From Rosa chinensis (Eukaryota > Streptophyta > Magnoliopsida > Rosales > Rosaceae): DNA of 64,000 bases. Each line of letters starts with the position of its first letter. Positions within the stretch are counted from its first letter, which is position 1. Below are positions 35,291 to 47,162 of the stretch, in pieces. The position numbers and the translations under genes are program-made. The stretch covers positions 42,388,384 to 42,452,383 of the forward strand of contig NC_037093.1 of assembly GCF_002994745.2 (NCBI RefSeq), in the 5' to 3' direction. The notes beneath the pieces are model-generated. The model searched no databases. It was not told the origin of the DNA and saw only the letters and a program-made list of their open reading frames with translations.

Positions 35291-35831
35291 AAACAAATAC
35301 CCTCTCGTGCAATGGAGGTTAGGCCACCAACCTACTCCATAAGCATCTTATCTCTTCTCTTCTCTTCTTATCAAAAAAACCTAAGCCATAAGCATTCTTG
35401 ATCACCCATTGGAATTCGTCCAGATAAGTTTGTTCAATGCATTCACCATCTTTACCTACATACACTTTTACACACACCAGCCCCCTTTCAAAAAAAAAAA
35501 AAAAAACATACACTTCAATACACATTCATAATCGGAAAAAAATTTATGCACTGGCACTGCAAGTGACCCAGCACCTATTAGATGATCTCAACCTATTATA
35601 TTTGTAGTCAATTTTTTTTAATAACAAAAAAACATCCAACCATCCATTCCTGTTTATTTTTTATAATTTTCTGATGCAGTAACTATTTTAGTAAAATATT
35701 TTACATACTAAGTTTTTGTATTATTGACAAACTAAAAGCCATACACATGACATCATTTCAAACTATATAAAATTATGAACAACATAAATTGATGATAGAA
35801 TTCAATGATAACTTTTCTTTGAATGATATTG
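35291..35831. other. Upstream intergenic DNA
   Basis: AT-rich, no gene seen. It includes homopolymer A and C runs. Confidence 0.4.
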
Positions 35832-36384
35832 AAGAGAATACAACTCAATTTTTTTTTTTAAGAATAGATAATTTCATTACTTATCTATGGCCAAAAGACA
35901 CGTACATCAAATGCTGTCTCATACTAAAATTATAAGACAGGTGACCCTCACTGTTAACACATATGCTCACTTATTGAGCTAGGCCTCATTAAAAAGCCCG
36001 CGGATCAAGTGGGCCGATGGAGGCCCGTCGACCCGAAGGGCCAAAAGCCCGGCCCGGCCAGTCAAAAAGCCCTCCTTGGTGGGCCGAGGGTGGGCCCGTC
36101 AAAAAGCCGGGCCAGGCCCACCAAAAGCCCACTAGGCCCGGCCCGTAAAAGCCCTTAAACTATTATACATTTTATATATATATATATATATATATGTATG
36201 TTGATGTGCTCATATTTTCTTAATTCTTATATTTCTATGCCTCTTTCTCTTGGTATATATGTTTAGTTCTCCTTATTTATGGTTCATTTACGTTAGTTTA
36301 GTGTCTTTGTGTGTGTGTTTCAAAGAAAGAAGAAAAGAAGCTAAGCTAAGCTAACTAACACAGAAACTATTGTGCAGAACACCT

Positions 36385-36985
36385 AACTTCGCTGAATTAC
36401 TGAGAACTGCTCGGATGGAATTAGGAGATGTACGCTATATGCACGGAAAACCCCATGTGTCTAATTTCTGAGGAATATTACGGTTTGCGATTCTGACTTA
36501 GAAGGAGTTATGGTAATTTAAGTGAAGGCAGTTCAGCTTGGACTGGAATCTGCAACATCTTTTACAAGTTCATGTCTAGAACCTAACTTTGCTGAATTAA
36601 TGGGAACTGCTCGGATGGAATTAGGAGCTGTATCTATATGCACGGAAATCCCCATGTATCTAGTTTCTGAGGAATTTTACGGTTTGCAATTCAGACTTTT
36701 CTAGAAGGAGTTATGGCAATTTAAGTTAAGGCAGTTCAGCTTAGACGGGAATCTGTAACATCTTTTATAAGTTCATGTCAAGAACCTAACTTCTCTGAAT
36801 TACTGGGAACTGCTCGGATGGAATTAGGAGCTGCACCCTATATGCACGGAAAGCTCCATGTGTCTAGTTTCTGAAGAACTTTACGATTTGCGATTCCGAC
36901 TTTCCTAGAAGGAGTTATGGCAATTTAAGTGAAGAAAGTTCAGCTTGGACGGGAATCTACAACATCTTTTACAATATGCACGGAA
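36385..36985. repeat. About 200 bp tandem repeat, three copies
   Basis: The phrase CTGAATTA-TG-GAACTGCTCGG recurs at 36392, 36592 and 36795, with matching downstream sequence to GGAATCTGCAACATCTTTTA; the third unit ends in a partial fourth. It lies inside the hAT element. Confidence 0.88.
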
Positions 36986-37083
36986 AGCCCCATCTAGAAG
37001 GCCCAGCACATATATTTGGAAATCTTCAGTATGCCACATCATCATTATTGAAGATCCAGGACTTTTAGACATGTTTATATATG

Positions 37084-37571
37084 TGTGTGTGTTTATATAT
37101 ATATATATATATATATATGTTATATGTGTGTGTGTGTGTGTGTTTATATATATATATATATATATATATAATCTTTGCTCAGGTGCGGATATCCGCAAAA
37201 AACGTACGGATTTTATGTTTTTCCCCACTTTTCGATCACACATTCACATCTTAACTGTTCAGTTTTTAGGTCCTAATGTATAGATCACCTCTGTAAAATT
37301 TCAGCCAATTTGGTGATCGTTAAGGCATCCAAAACTGCAATTTACACGAACGAACCAAATCTGTCGAACCGGAACTGTTCGTATATATTGTTGTAATTTG
37401 CAGTTTTGAATGCCTTAATGATCACCACATTGGCTGAAATTTTGCAGAGGTGATCTATACATTAGGATCTAAAAACTGAACGGTTAAGATGTGAATGTGT
37501 GATCGAAAAGTGGGGAAAAACACAAAATCCGTACGGATCGAAAAACTGCGGATGCCCGCAGTGGAGAACCG

Positions 37572-37616
<45 letters not shown>
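37084..37616. mobile_element. Foldback MITE between TA/TG microsatellites
   Basis: Sequence 37185-37355 is an inverted repeat of about 37385-37572 (each arm about 170 bp: GTGCGGAT, TACGGATTTT, GATCACACATTCACATCTTAAC, TATAGATCACCTC in one arm and their inverse in the other). (TA)n and (TG)n runs border it at 37084-37170 and 37575-37616, suggesting insertion into a TA repeat. The superfamily is not certain. Confidence 0.75.
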
Positions 37617-37620
<4 letters not shown>

Positions 37621-37736
37621 GTGTGTGTGTGAGTGTGAATTTGTTGTAATTTGGTTTATGGTGAAATCGGAAGTTCTCATACTTCTATATAGAATATGTG
37701 CATATATATTCTAGTATTCTACATGTCATGACTACA

Positions 37737-40700
37737 GTTGACCGATTCGATTGGATTCGAAAATATAGTGAAATTAGATAAATTTTTTACCACACTCATA
37801 ATTTATTATAATAATCTCATCCAACGGTCGGTTTTTCCATTTTATTTGAATTGATAGAGGTTGCCCTTTGGAGTGTATGATATATAAATATAGGTTTATA
37901 AGAGTAACTAAGTTTGACCTAGTTGATCGAATTCGAAACGAGAACCAAATTGGCTGAATTTTCTACAACCACCATAAAATTACAATCTCTCCATCGAGCG
38001 GTTGGTTTCTCCGAATTCATTTTCCACTTCATGGTTGCTTTAGAATGAACCTCAACAATTTAAATGCAATGTATAAGTCGTACAACTTTAGAAGGAAAAT
38101 TGGTATAGGTCAATGTGTTTGTAATTTATTTTTTTTTTTTTATCTTATGTCCATGCACATCTATCGATGGAATATTTACAAATGTGATGTGAAAAAATAA
38201 GCACGTTTCGCGGTCGTCATGCCATCGGTCAACTAAGAAGACATACAAGTGACGACGGTTGACCAATTCGATCAGATTCGAAAATATGGTGAAATTGGCT
38301 AAATTTTTTACCACACTCATAATTTATTGTAATAATCTCATCCAACGGTCCATTTTTCTATTTTCTTTGAATTGATAGGGGTTGCTCTTTGGAGTGTATG
38401 ATATATAGATATATATTTATAAGAGTAGTAACTAAAATTGACCTTGTTGATCAAATTAGAAACGAGAATCAAATTAACTGAATTTTTTACAATCACCATA
38501 AAACATTACAATCTCTCAATCGAGCGGTTGATTTCTCTAAATTCATTTTCCACTTCATGGTTGCTTTAGAATGAACCTCAACAATTTAAATGCAATATAC
38601 AAGTCGTACAACTTTAGGAGGCAAATTAATATAGGCCAACATCCTTGTAATTAAAATTGAAATTTTTATCTTATGTCCACGCACATCCATCGATGAAATA
38701 TTTACAGATGTGTTGTGAAAAAAAAGCACGTTTCGCGGTCGTCATGCCATCGGTCAACCAAGAAAACATACAAGTGACGACGGTTGACCAATTCGATCAG
38801 ATTCGAAAATATGGTATTGGCTAAATTTTTTTACCACACTCATAATTTATTGTAATAATGTCATCCAACGGTCCATTTTTCCATTTTCTTTGAATTGGTA
38901 GGGGTTGCTCTTTGGAGTGTATGATATATAGATGGATTAATTTCAGTTTACCCCCCTGAGGTTTGGGGGTGAAATTTCACCCCCTCTACTTTCAATTTTG
39001 AATTTTTACCCCCTAAACTTTTCAATTTCAATCAGTCTTGTCCAATTTTTACTGTTCCGTCCAAATTGACCGTTAAGTTTGACTTTTGAGGGCTAAAATG
39101 GTCATTTCAACATAAAAAATAAAAAATAAAAAAATAAAAAAATAAATTTTTTTTTTTCTGGTTTTTAGTTTTTTATTTTTTATTTATTTATTTATTTATT
39201 TTTTTGTCTTCAACCTATACACCACAAATTATAATAGGTTTATAAAAACAAAAAAATATTTTAGGTGGTTGAAAGCCGCTAACTGGTCTACGATATTTGT
39301 AATATATCTCCGATAAAGTGAAGAATTTTAGAATATATCCCCAATAAAGTGAAGAAATATCTGTAAAAAATAATTTTACACTTATCTGTAAATAAATATC
39401 TATATATTCCCAATAAAGTGAAGAAATATCTGTGTAAAATCATTTTTGGTCTGCGATATTTGTGATATATATCCAATATTTATCTGTAAATAAATATCTG
39501 TAAAAATGATTTTATACAGATATTTCTTCACTTTATTGGGGATATACAGATATTTACTGGATAAAGTGTAAAATCATTTTTTACAGATATTTCTTCACTT
39601 TATTGGGGATATATCCTAAAATTCTTCAATTTATTGGATATATATCACAAATATCGTAAACCAAAAATGATTTTACACAGATATTTCTTCACTTTATTGG
39701 GGATATACAGATATTTATTTACAGATAAAGTGTAAAATTACTTTTTACAAATATTTCTTCACTTTATTTGGGATATATCCTAAATTCTTCACTTTATCGG
39801 AGATATGTCACAAATATCGTAGACCAGTGAGCGACTTTCAACTACCTAGAGTATTTTTTTGTTTTTATAAACCTATTATAACTTGTGATGTATAGGTTGG
39901 AAATAAAATTTTAAAAAAAAGAAGAAACAGAACAAAAAAAAAAAAAAAACAAAGAAAAAGGAAAAAAAAACTAAGAAACAGAAAAAAAAAAAAAAAAAAA
40001 AAAAAAAAACTTAAAAACAGAAGAAAAAAAATAAAAAAATTAATTTTTTTTAATTTTTTATGTTGAAATGACCATTTTAGCCCTTCAAAGTCAAACTTAA
40101 CGTCCAATTTGGACGGAACAGTAAAAATTGGACAAGACTGATTGAAATTGAAAAGTTTAGGGGGTAAAAATTCAAAATTGAAAGTAGAGGGGGTGAAATT
40201 TCACCCCCAAACCTCAGGGGGGTAAACTGAAATTAATCCTATATAGATATAGGTTTATAAGAGTAACTAAATTTGATCTAATTGATCGAATTCGAAACGA
40301 GAATCAAATTAGATGAATTTTTTTAATTCACCATAAAACATTACAATCTCTCAATCAAGCAGTTGATTTCTCTAAATTCATTTTCCACTTCATGGTTGCT
40401 TTAGAATGAACCTCAACAATTTAAATGCAATATACAAGTCATACGACTTTAGGAGGCAAATTGATATAGGCCAACATCTTTGCAATTAAAATTGATATTT
40501 TTATCTTATGTCCACGCACATCCATCGATGGAATATTTATAGACATGATGTGAAAAATTAAGCACGTTTCGCAATCGTCATGCCATCGGTCAACCAAGAA
40601 AACATACAAGTGACGACGGTTGACCAATTCGATCGGATTCGAAAATATGGTGAAATTGGCTAAATTTTTTACCACACTCATAATTTATTATAATAATCTC

Positions 40701-40800
40701 ATCCAAACGTCGGTTTTGCCATTTTATTTAAGTTGATAGAGGTTTCTCTTTGGAGTGTACGATATATAAATATAAGTTTATAAAAATATTATCTTTAAAG
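37737..40800. repeat. 521 bp tandem repeat, three and a part copies
   Basis: Units begin GTTGACC-ATTCGAT at 37737, 38258, 38783 and 40619. Spacings are 521, 525 and 1836 bp; the last becomes 521 after removing the 1315 bp MULE plus duplication. The fourth unit is cut at about 40800. The unit has no ORF that I recognise. Confidence 0.92.
38934..40239. mobile_element. Palindromic MULE-type element (1306 bp)
   Basis: It begins GGATTAATTTCAGTTTACCC and ends with the inverse; the 9 bp duplication tatatagat lies at 38925-38933 and 40240-40248, which fits Mutator-like elements. The two halves are inverted copies over nearly their whole length (terminal about 190 bp plus an inner block around 39240-39530 and 39540-39895), so a transcript would fold into a long hairpin. 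There are no coding domains; the T and A runs around 39130-39200 and 39905-40060 are also complementary. Confidence 0.88.
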
Positions 40801-41155
40801 ATTTATTTGTAAATAAAGCCCGCAAGGCCCGCTCCGAAAAAGCCCTCAAGGCTTAGCCCGGCCCGCCACGAAAAAGCCCGCGAGGCCCACATTAAATGGA
40901 TGGGCTTGGATCCTTCAATTTACAATAAATCCCGGCCCGGCCCGCTACTATTTAAAAATAGAGTAAGGTCCGGCCCGGCCTGTTGATGAGGCCTATATTG
41001 AGCCTAACAACAAGGGAACAAAATTCTCACTACTAACCTCCCTTTGAACAGTAACCTAGTCACCTAGAGACCTCAATTGGTGTACAACTTGAGAAACTAA
41101 GATGAAAGTAGTAGAAGACCATACTTCTAGTATTAGGCAAGAAGACCAGGAAAGT

Positions 41156-41539
41156 TTAAAACTTTCTTTTGCCCTTGTCTCTAGGGCTAGAAACAATACC
41201 AATAGCTGTAAGATCCTCATGAAGAGGTTTGACGCCGTCATACTCTTCAAACAAAACCAGGGCTCGATCAAAACACCAACCCCCACCTCGGAGTACCTTG
41301 TTGCGATCACACACTAATTCAAAGGAGAACAAGAATAAATATCCAACCCATTCATCATGAACCCTAAATTCTTCCTTAGGATCAACCGACATGGGGGTCA
41401 GAGGTTTTCCAATCAGAAAATGTTGGGAGGACCTGCGAACGAGGCCACCATCAATCTTTCCTAGGTCAGGAGCGCTGCCTCCCTCAGCAAGGGCAAGGGA
41501 AGCAGCAAAGCTTGCTGTGATAGCATCAATGGAAGTCAT
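41156..41539 (-). pseudogene. LINE ORF1 fragment (DUF4283-like)
   Basis: 127 codons. VLRGGGWCFDRALVLFEEYDG matches the end of the plant LINE gag-like DUF4283 domain (usual form RVL-x-GGPW-F-x-x-x-LLVLEEW). The N-terminal part (LTPMSVDPKEEFRV) is shorter than usual and no zinc knuckle follows. It lies at the 5' end of the LINE-derived insertion. Confidence 0.65.
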
Positions 41540-41741
41540 TGGATGGAGAGAAGTTGAGAAGAGAGTGATAGCTGGAAACTAGGGAAGGAAGCTAGGGCAC
41601 CGTTGAAGCCTAGGTTGAGAGGAAAACTCTCCTAGGGTTTTTTTTGTATTGATTTTTGTCAGTAAACCTATTTTAAAATATGCTTTGTCCCACTATTCTC
41701 TATCACTTGATCTGAATCCAATAAGAGATTACAACTCAATT

Positions 41742-41911
41742 AGGACAAAAGATTTGAACTTTATTTCACAACTAATATGACTAATCCTTTGTTCACATTC
41801 AAAAAACTCGTTCAAATATATTGTAATTTTTTTTTTGTAGAAACGTCAATAAACTAATAATATTACAACTAAAATGAAAAATATGTATTTTATGAGTCAA
41901 ACTCAAGACTT
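41742..41911. other. Short intergenic stretch
   Basis: AT-rich, nothing recognised. Confidence 0.4.
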
Positions 41912-42808
41912 TTGTATGGATTTTTGTCAGTAACTCTCGAGCTCCAAAAAACTAGGCCGGCTTGGTCTAGGGTTTGCGTCATCCTCTTCATTTGGCAGCA
42001 CTCATGGTCGGCATCAGTCCGCCACGTCGTTAATGGGTTGCTGCCTGACTGGTGTTTGATCACTATTTGCCTGAGTCTTGTGGGATGTGGTTTGGCTTGA
42101 GGTCTGGCTTGATAGTCTGACGATGAGCATCAGACGAAATCTCAAGTGCGGTGGGCGGCGGCATGGAGTGGGTCGGCTTTGTCTGGGCATCTCCAGGATC
42201 AGCTACATCTTGGGAGGCTAGGTTCGAAGCGGCCTAGCTCCGTCGGCGCGGTGGTGAGTCCGGCAGGGAATTGAGGGGACGAGGTCTGGCTCTAGATCGG
42301 TGGTGAGGTCCAGCATTGGATTGAGGCGGCAAAGTTCGGCGTTGGTTTGCAACTGCGAAGTCTAGCGCTGGGTAGCAGTAGTCGACGAACAGTATGGCTG
42401 GAGATTGAATTTGGGCTCGGGTTAGGCTTTCTTGTTGGGCCTGAGTCGGGCCTTCTCTTGGGCTGTGGGGGCTGTTAGTTTAGGGCTGGGTTTTTTATCT
42501 AGGTCCTCTATTTTAGTTTAATCATTTTGATTAAAATAATTTCGTACTTTATCAGGGAGCTAGGCTTCTAGTTTTTAGTGAGCGTCATTAAGTTTAGTTT
42601 ACTGGCCTATTTACTATGTAGTAGTTAATAGTCTATAGGTTTCCTTTCGGAGCATGGAACCGTAAAATGATTTGACATAATCTATGTATCACTGTGCTAC
42701 GACCACAAACTCTTTATCTACCCCTTGATAGTAGAGGGAGGATATGTAATGGTCATTTATGGCTTTCGATGAATGATAGTCACCCTATTTGGGTTTGTTC
42801 AAAAAAAA
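41912..42808 (+). mobile_element. LINE-derived 3' fragment with poly-A tail
   Basis: A GC-rich front (41930-42420), then a 3' UTR-like region ending in GGGTTTGTTC and a run of ten A at about 42799-42808. No complete protein domain remains and I could not find the target duplication. It shares a 15 base phrase (GATTTTTGTCAGTAA) with the neighbouring insertion at about 41651. Confidence 0.6.
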
Positions 42809-42948
42809 AATAACACTTAGACTAAATGATACTACCGATGAATAATTCATTTAATAAAGAAGAAATCACTCTTTTCAACACTAAGGATAATATTCTATAA
42901 TAATGAGTTTGTAATCAATAGTCACACTTCAATAATCGTGTGCCAGAG

Positions 42949-44297
42949 GGAAGCGGATCCTCTCCTGACCTCTTTTCTTTCCTGAGCTTCCTGAGCTTTT
43001 AATCTGATGATGACACGTGGCTATTTCAAATCTAATAGTCTACAATTCCTCAATCTTATTTCCCTACCCTTTTCCTTCACAACCAGTCCCCACGTTCTTT
43101 CTTCCCTTTCTTTGTATTGTGTTGTGTTCTTTTTCTTCACTCTCTCGTCTCTTATGTTATTTTTTCCCTTCTTCTTCACTCTCACAACCCAAAATTGCAT
43201 AGAACAAATCTAATTGTAACTTCAAATTGCAAATGTTTAGTATGACTTGACTCTGGTTAGATCGGAAGAGAATTTGAAGTGATGTGTGTCTATAAAGTCA
43301 TTGAGTTATCTGGGTATTGGTTTGATCGATCTGGTAATGGGTGTTGTGTTAGTTTCTTAAATAAATCCAGGATAAGGAAGAACAACTATATTCAGATTTT
43401 AACGAATAAAGGAAGAGGGTTGGGGAGAGAAAGAAGAAAAACCAAGAAATCAAAGATTAAGACATCAAATTAAGACGAAAATCTTGTAGCAGATCCAACA
43501 CAACCCGGATATGAACAACAAGACCATTTAATAAAACGTGAACACAGATAGATTTCAGTCTAAATGAGAGCTAAAACAAAATGATCCATCAGTCAAAAAT
43601 CACTGTTTTTTGTTCAAAGATTTCATTTGAGTGCACGAACAACTCTCCACAGATCTAGATGAAAGCCCAAAAGATCCAGTTGCTAACTGAGGAAATGAGG
43701 TAAAGACAGAATCAAGCTTTGAATTGATCATTTTAAATCATGAAAAATAAACCCCAAAAGCAAAGAGATAGCCATTGAAGTACTAGTGAGCTTCTCTGAT
43801 TTGCAAACAAATTCAACCCTCGTTCATTTGCTACAAAAATTCGCGGTCTTCTTTCATCTTCCTCTGTTTCGTAAACGAAATCAAGTGGACATTTTCGACT
43901 TGCCCAATATGTAATTGTTGGGTATTCAACAATGGCAGAGGATTTTAAAGAGACCCATGATGGAATTTGAGCAAAGCTTCCAGATTTTATAGGTGGAGCT
44001 TTGTCAAGATTGTAGCTTTATCTTTAGCACCGCTATTTTTTTCTATAAACAACTTGCTCCCTTTAGAAGTAGGTTGTTCTAGATTTCAGGATTTAGAATT
44101 TCAAGTAAAATCTTATAAGAGAAGGGAGAGTGGCAATGGGACTGATGAGGCAGAACGAAGAAGAAGAGTAGAGGAAACTTGGGAATGCGAATCCAAGCAA
44201 TTTCAGCCGTTAGATCTGGATCTTTTCACGTAGTGTGTTGTGGTTAAAAGCTCAAGAAGCTCAGGAAAGAAAACAGGTCAGGAGAGAATCCGCGTCC
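42949..44297. mobile_element. Terminal-inverted-repeat element, probably MULE-type (1349 bp)
   Basis: The left end GGAAGCGGATCCTCTCCTGA and right end (inverse of GGACGCGGATTCTCTCCTGA) pair over about 50 bp, including the TTTCTTTCCTGAGCTTC blocks. The 9 bp flanks gtgccagag and gtggcggaa match at only 6 of 9, so the duplication is decayed or the edges are off by some bases. No transposase seen. Confidence 0.7.
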
Positions 44298-44848
44298 GTG
44301 GCGGAAACCCATATATGCCATATACAAAAATTATCTTTAGCTAAATTCAATTTACTATGTAGAACGAAAATCATTTTTTAAATTCACCAAAGACACCTTT
44401 ATACTCTTCAATTTAATCAATGTAATTCAAATCGTCATTTTTCATTGTTAAGTGACATGATCCATTTTGTTAAGAATAATCTTTTGAGTTTTGACTAATG
44501 ATGTAAGAAATGTGGAATTGAGAATTATTTTTTTGTGCAAGTGTTAAAAGTTAGGGGAATAATATTCACACTCTATTGTTTCTTTTTTTAATATCTTAAC
44601 ATCATTTTACAACTATATTTCATTTTTTGATATTTAAAAAAAAAAAGCATCAATACTAAAGAAAACTATAGATTGTGGAAATTTTTTTTTTTTTTGTCAA
44701 CTTATAGATTGTGGATTGAGAATTGTAAATTAAAGAGTAAATTTCACAATTCAAAATAGCAGAAAAAATATGGATTTACTGTTAATATTGTACGAGAAAC
44801 AAATATAATTACGGTTTTGAACTAAAAAAGTTTAGACAAAGAATTGTA
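44298..44848. other. Intergenic DNA
   Basis: AT-rich, no gene or repeat recognised. Confidence 0.4.
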
Positions 44849-44932
44849 GGGCTTTACTCCGTAGGGAGCCCTTCCAGAAATTCTCGAGGGCTTTAGGGAG
44901 TGGTGGCCATGACTCAATCAAGGCCTTTTTTC
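44849..44932 (-). pseudogene. U4 snRNA relic (3' part)
   Basis: The minus strand carries GGCCTTGATTGAGTCATGGCC, then CCCTCGAGAATTTCTGGAAG (Sm-site region), then GGGCTCCCTACGGAGTAAAG, matching the last third of the U4 gene at 48735-48887 with a few changes. The 5' two thirds are missing. It lies 0.4 kb beyond the 3' end of the intact O-methyltransferase gene. Confidence 0.75.
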
Positions 44933-44986
44933 TTTTGGTCTGAGGCTCAATCGAGGTCTAAGTTTAGCATCTTTGACAACGAAGCA

Positions 44987-45045
44987 CACTACAAGAAAAA
45001 TAGGGGCATTGCTTAATCAGGGGCATGCTTAATCAGGGCCGTACA
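44987..45045 (+). mobile_element. CACTA-like terminus, fragment
   Basis: It reads CACTACAAGAAAAATAGGGG followed by the doubled subterminal phrase GCTTAATCAGGG. The opposite end is not in the neighbourhood, so this is a remnant. Confidence 0.5.
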
Positions 45046-45331
45046 CTCTCCTGCCTGCTTCATATCGTAACTGCAAGATTAGCCGACTAGCTAGCTATTT
45101 TTTCAATCCAAGATATGTTGGACTCATAGTTTTAGTTGAAGGCTCAAATTAATCTCACAGTATATACATCCCTCACTTAACAATTCACTTCCCATCAGAA
45201 TTGGGATTGAAAGAGATCAGCACAAATTGTATTATTGTCCACACAAAAACTACAAAGAGAAACCAGCAAGTACAACTTGAACAATACAATACATGAAATT
45301 TAGGACTTCAAACCCCACAAGTTTTCAAACA
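45046..45331. other. 3' flank of the O-methyltransferase gene
   Basis: Non-coding. The stretch 45045-45290 follows the same order as 56450-56730 (CCTGCCTGCTTC, AAAGAGATCAGCACA, AACTTGAACAAT), so it belongs to the duplicated snRNA and O-methyltransferase unit. Confidence 0.6.
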
Positions 45332-46678
45332 TTATGGAAAAGCCTGGATAACAGATTGGACAGCATTAATAGGTGTGACCGTGTGTCGGCTAAAGCCAGC
45401 TTCCCCAATAACATATCCCCATTCCTTCAAGGTCCTCTCTTTGCCAGTGCTAGTATGGGCCATCATCACCATGTCTAGCATCAATCTCACATCGGTTAGC
45501 TCGTCTTTGATCTCATCTTCTTCAATAACAGCTTCCAGAATTATCACCTTCCCTTTGTCCTCAGGAATTGCTTCCTTACATTTCTTCAGTATACGGATGC
45601 ACTCCTCATCTCCCCAGTCATGAAGAACGGACTAAATACACATAAGAATAATCAAAATTTATACAAATAATTAATGCTAGATGCCAACGATATTTTCTAA
45701 ACCGCATTACCAGATCACATAGATGATGTAGCATAGGCATTTATGTTATAAGCAGCTTAAGTATCTTTAATTTAAAGAATCACACAAACAGTAAGTTAAT
45801 GACGGATTAAAAAAAAAATGAAAAAATGAAGTTACAAACATATATAAGGAAAGGTAGCTTGACTACTAAGCAAGATTGAGGACAGTATATTTACTAACTT
45901 TGATAATTGCAGCATCGGCCTTTGGAATACAATCAAACATGTCTCCTCCAACATTCTCCACTCGATCACTCTCCTCAGCAACAGATACAACATGAGGAAG
46001 ATCAAAATTGATCCCTCGAGTAATCCAAGCACAGGCCTTAACCAAGAAGCCTAAAGTAGTTCCATTACCACCACCCACATCCACTATGGTCTCAATCCCA
46101 TTGAAAACCTCTAAAGAACTGTCAATCAGTGCAGGCAGTGCCAAGCATGCATCACAAGCCATTGCTTCATTGATAAGCTCGCTGTGACCGGGATTAGCCG
46201 CTGCAAAGCTCCATATATCCTCACCATGTACTGCCTCAAATGCGGGAGTACTGGTGCCATTGCCTAGAATACGGGCACTAAGGCAATGCCATGGTGCTAG
46301 CATTACCGGACTACTCTCCAGCAAAATCATTGCAGCCATGCTATTTTCACCGAATTTTAGTAGGCAGCGGGACAAAGGTGACTGTGCATAACTTTTGGGG
46401 TCTGATGGGATTTTGGGTTGGACTTCTTTGAATATTTTCTGGTGAACTAGGAACCTCATGATGCGGTAAAGGGAAGAAGGATCGCACTTAAGAGTTTTGG
46501 ATAGCTCTAAGAGTGTCATGGGGCTTCCATGGCTTTCGATAGCATCAGCTATTCCAAGCTCAATGGCACATTTTACCACTGCAATTTTTGAAAACCCAAG
46601 CACATAATTCCACACTTCCACTTTGGCACGTTCCTCTCCTTTCTCTTCCAAAGTTGGCTTTCTTTGTGTATGTTCCAT
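45332..46678 (-). CDS. Class II plant O-methyltransferase (two exons)
   Basis: Exon 1 is 45899-46678 and exon 2 is 45332-45631; the intron has GT at 45898-45897 and AG at 45633-45632, phase 0, giving 359 aa, normal for the family. The N-terminal half is the dimerisation domain (AIELGIADAIESHG, LYRIMRFLVHQKIF). The methyltransferase fold follows: the SAM-binding glycine loop IVDVGGGNGTT, FDLPHVVSVA, GGDMFDCIPKADA, then across the splice LHDWGDEECIRIL, where His is the catalytic base, and the C-terminal LMLDMVMMAHTSTGKERT and VQSVIQAFP. It transfers methyl from SAM to a small phenolic, alkaloid or indole hydroxyl in the cytosol; the substrate cannot be read from sequence, though the end resembles acetylserotonin/reticuline 7-type enzymes. 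An upstream ATG at 46753 is in frame, but 46678 gives the usual length. Confidence 0.88.
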
Positions 46679-46713
46679 CTTTTTCTTGGCAAGTCCCAAG
46701 CTCCTAGCATGTG

Positions 46714-46722
46714 ATATATACA
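46714..46722 (-). promoter_or_regulatory. TATA box of the O-methyltransferase gene
   Basis: The minus strand reads GTATATATC about 36-44 bases before the chosen ATG. If used, transcription would start just upstream of 46678, which favours that start over 46753. Confidence 0.5.
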
Positions 46723-46753
46723 ACTGGAGTGAACATTTTGGGTAATCCATCAT

Positions 46754-47162
46754 TTTTAATGGTTTTTAATTTATCCAACTGCTCCTTTCTTTAGGAATTG
46801 TTTCCAATCATGGATGCGACCCACTGGTCATTTTGTAATTTGAGCACATTTTTATCACGTATAACACAGGCCCCCTTATTCTAAATATACTAAAGCTCCT
46901 GGCCTCCTTCCACTGTTTATCACTGTTCAAAAAATGAAGTACCGGTTTTGCTCTTGCTACTTTCTTTTTTTACAGGGTGCCATCCGTCTATAATTCATCA
47001 ATTATTGTCGGCACAATCTTATACATATTAACATATATTAAAGCTGCTAGAGCACTGTAGACTGTTCATTGAAAATACTGTTTTGCCCTTGTTTTAATTA
47101 GGCACAACAGACAAACCCCATCACATCTTGGATTGAAGATCTGAAATAACCAGCACTACTGA
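46754..47162. other. Upstream flank of the O-methyltransferase gene
   Basis: AT-rich, no gene recognised. Confidence 0.4.

Larger units (their letters stand above)
35980..40995. mobile_element. hAT-type element (5016 bp) with nested repeats
   Basis: The ends TAGGCCTCATTAAAAAGCC and (inverse) TAGGCCTCATCAACAGGCC form imperfect terminal repeats. The 8 bp duplication tattgagc is at 35972-35979 and 40996-41003. GC-rich GGCCCG/CGGGCC runs border both ends (36000-36150 and 40815-40980), typical of a plant hAT group. There is no transposase. The interior consists of two tandem-repeat families, a foldback MITE and a MULE. Confidence 0.88.
35851..41722 (-). mobile_element. LINE-derived insertion, minus strand, split by a hAT element
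   Basis: The outer flanks are a 19 bp duplication with one mismatch (35832-35850 and 41723-41741, core TACAACTCAATT). On the minus strand it starts at 41722, carries an ORF1-like reading frame (41156-41539), then shares its 3' part with 27002-27250, and ends in a poly-A tail (T run at 35851-35859). The 3' part is interrupted by the hAT element 35980-40995. Endonuclease and reverse transcriptase are absent, so it moved using proteins from another LINE. Confidence 0.85.

Noticed and set aside
36905..37714. Frames made of repeated YIYIYI
   Set aside because: They are translations of TA and TG microsatellites.
39865..40107. Phe-rich frame resembling a membrane segment
   Set aside because: It is a translated A/T homopolymer inside the palindromic MULE.
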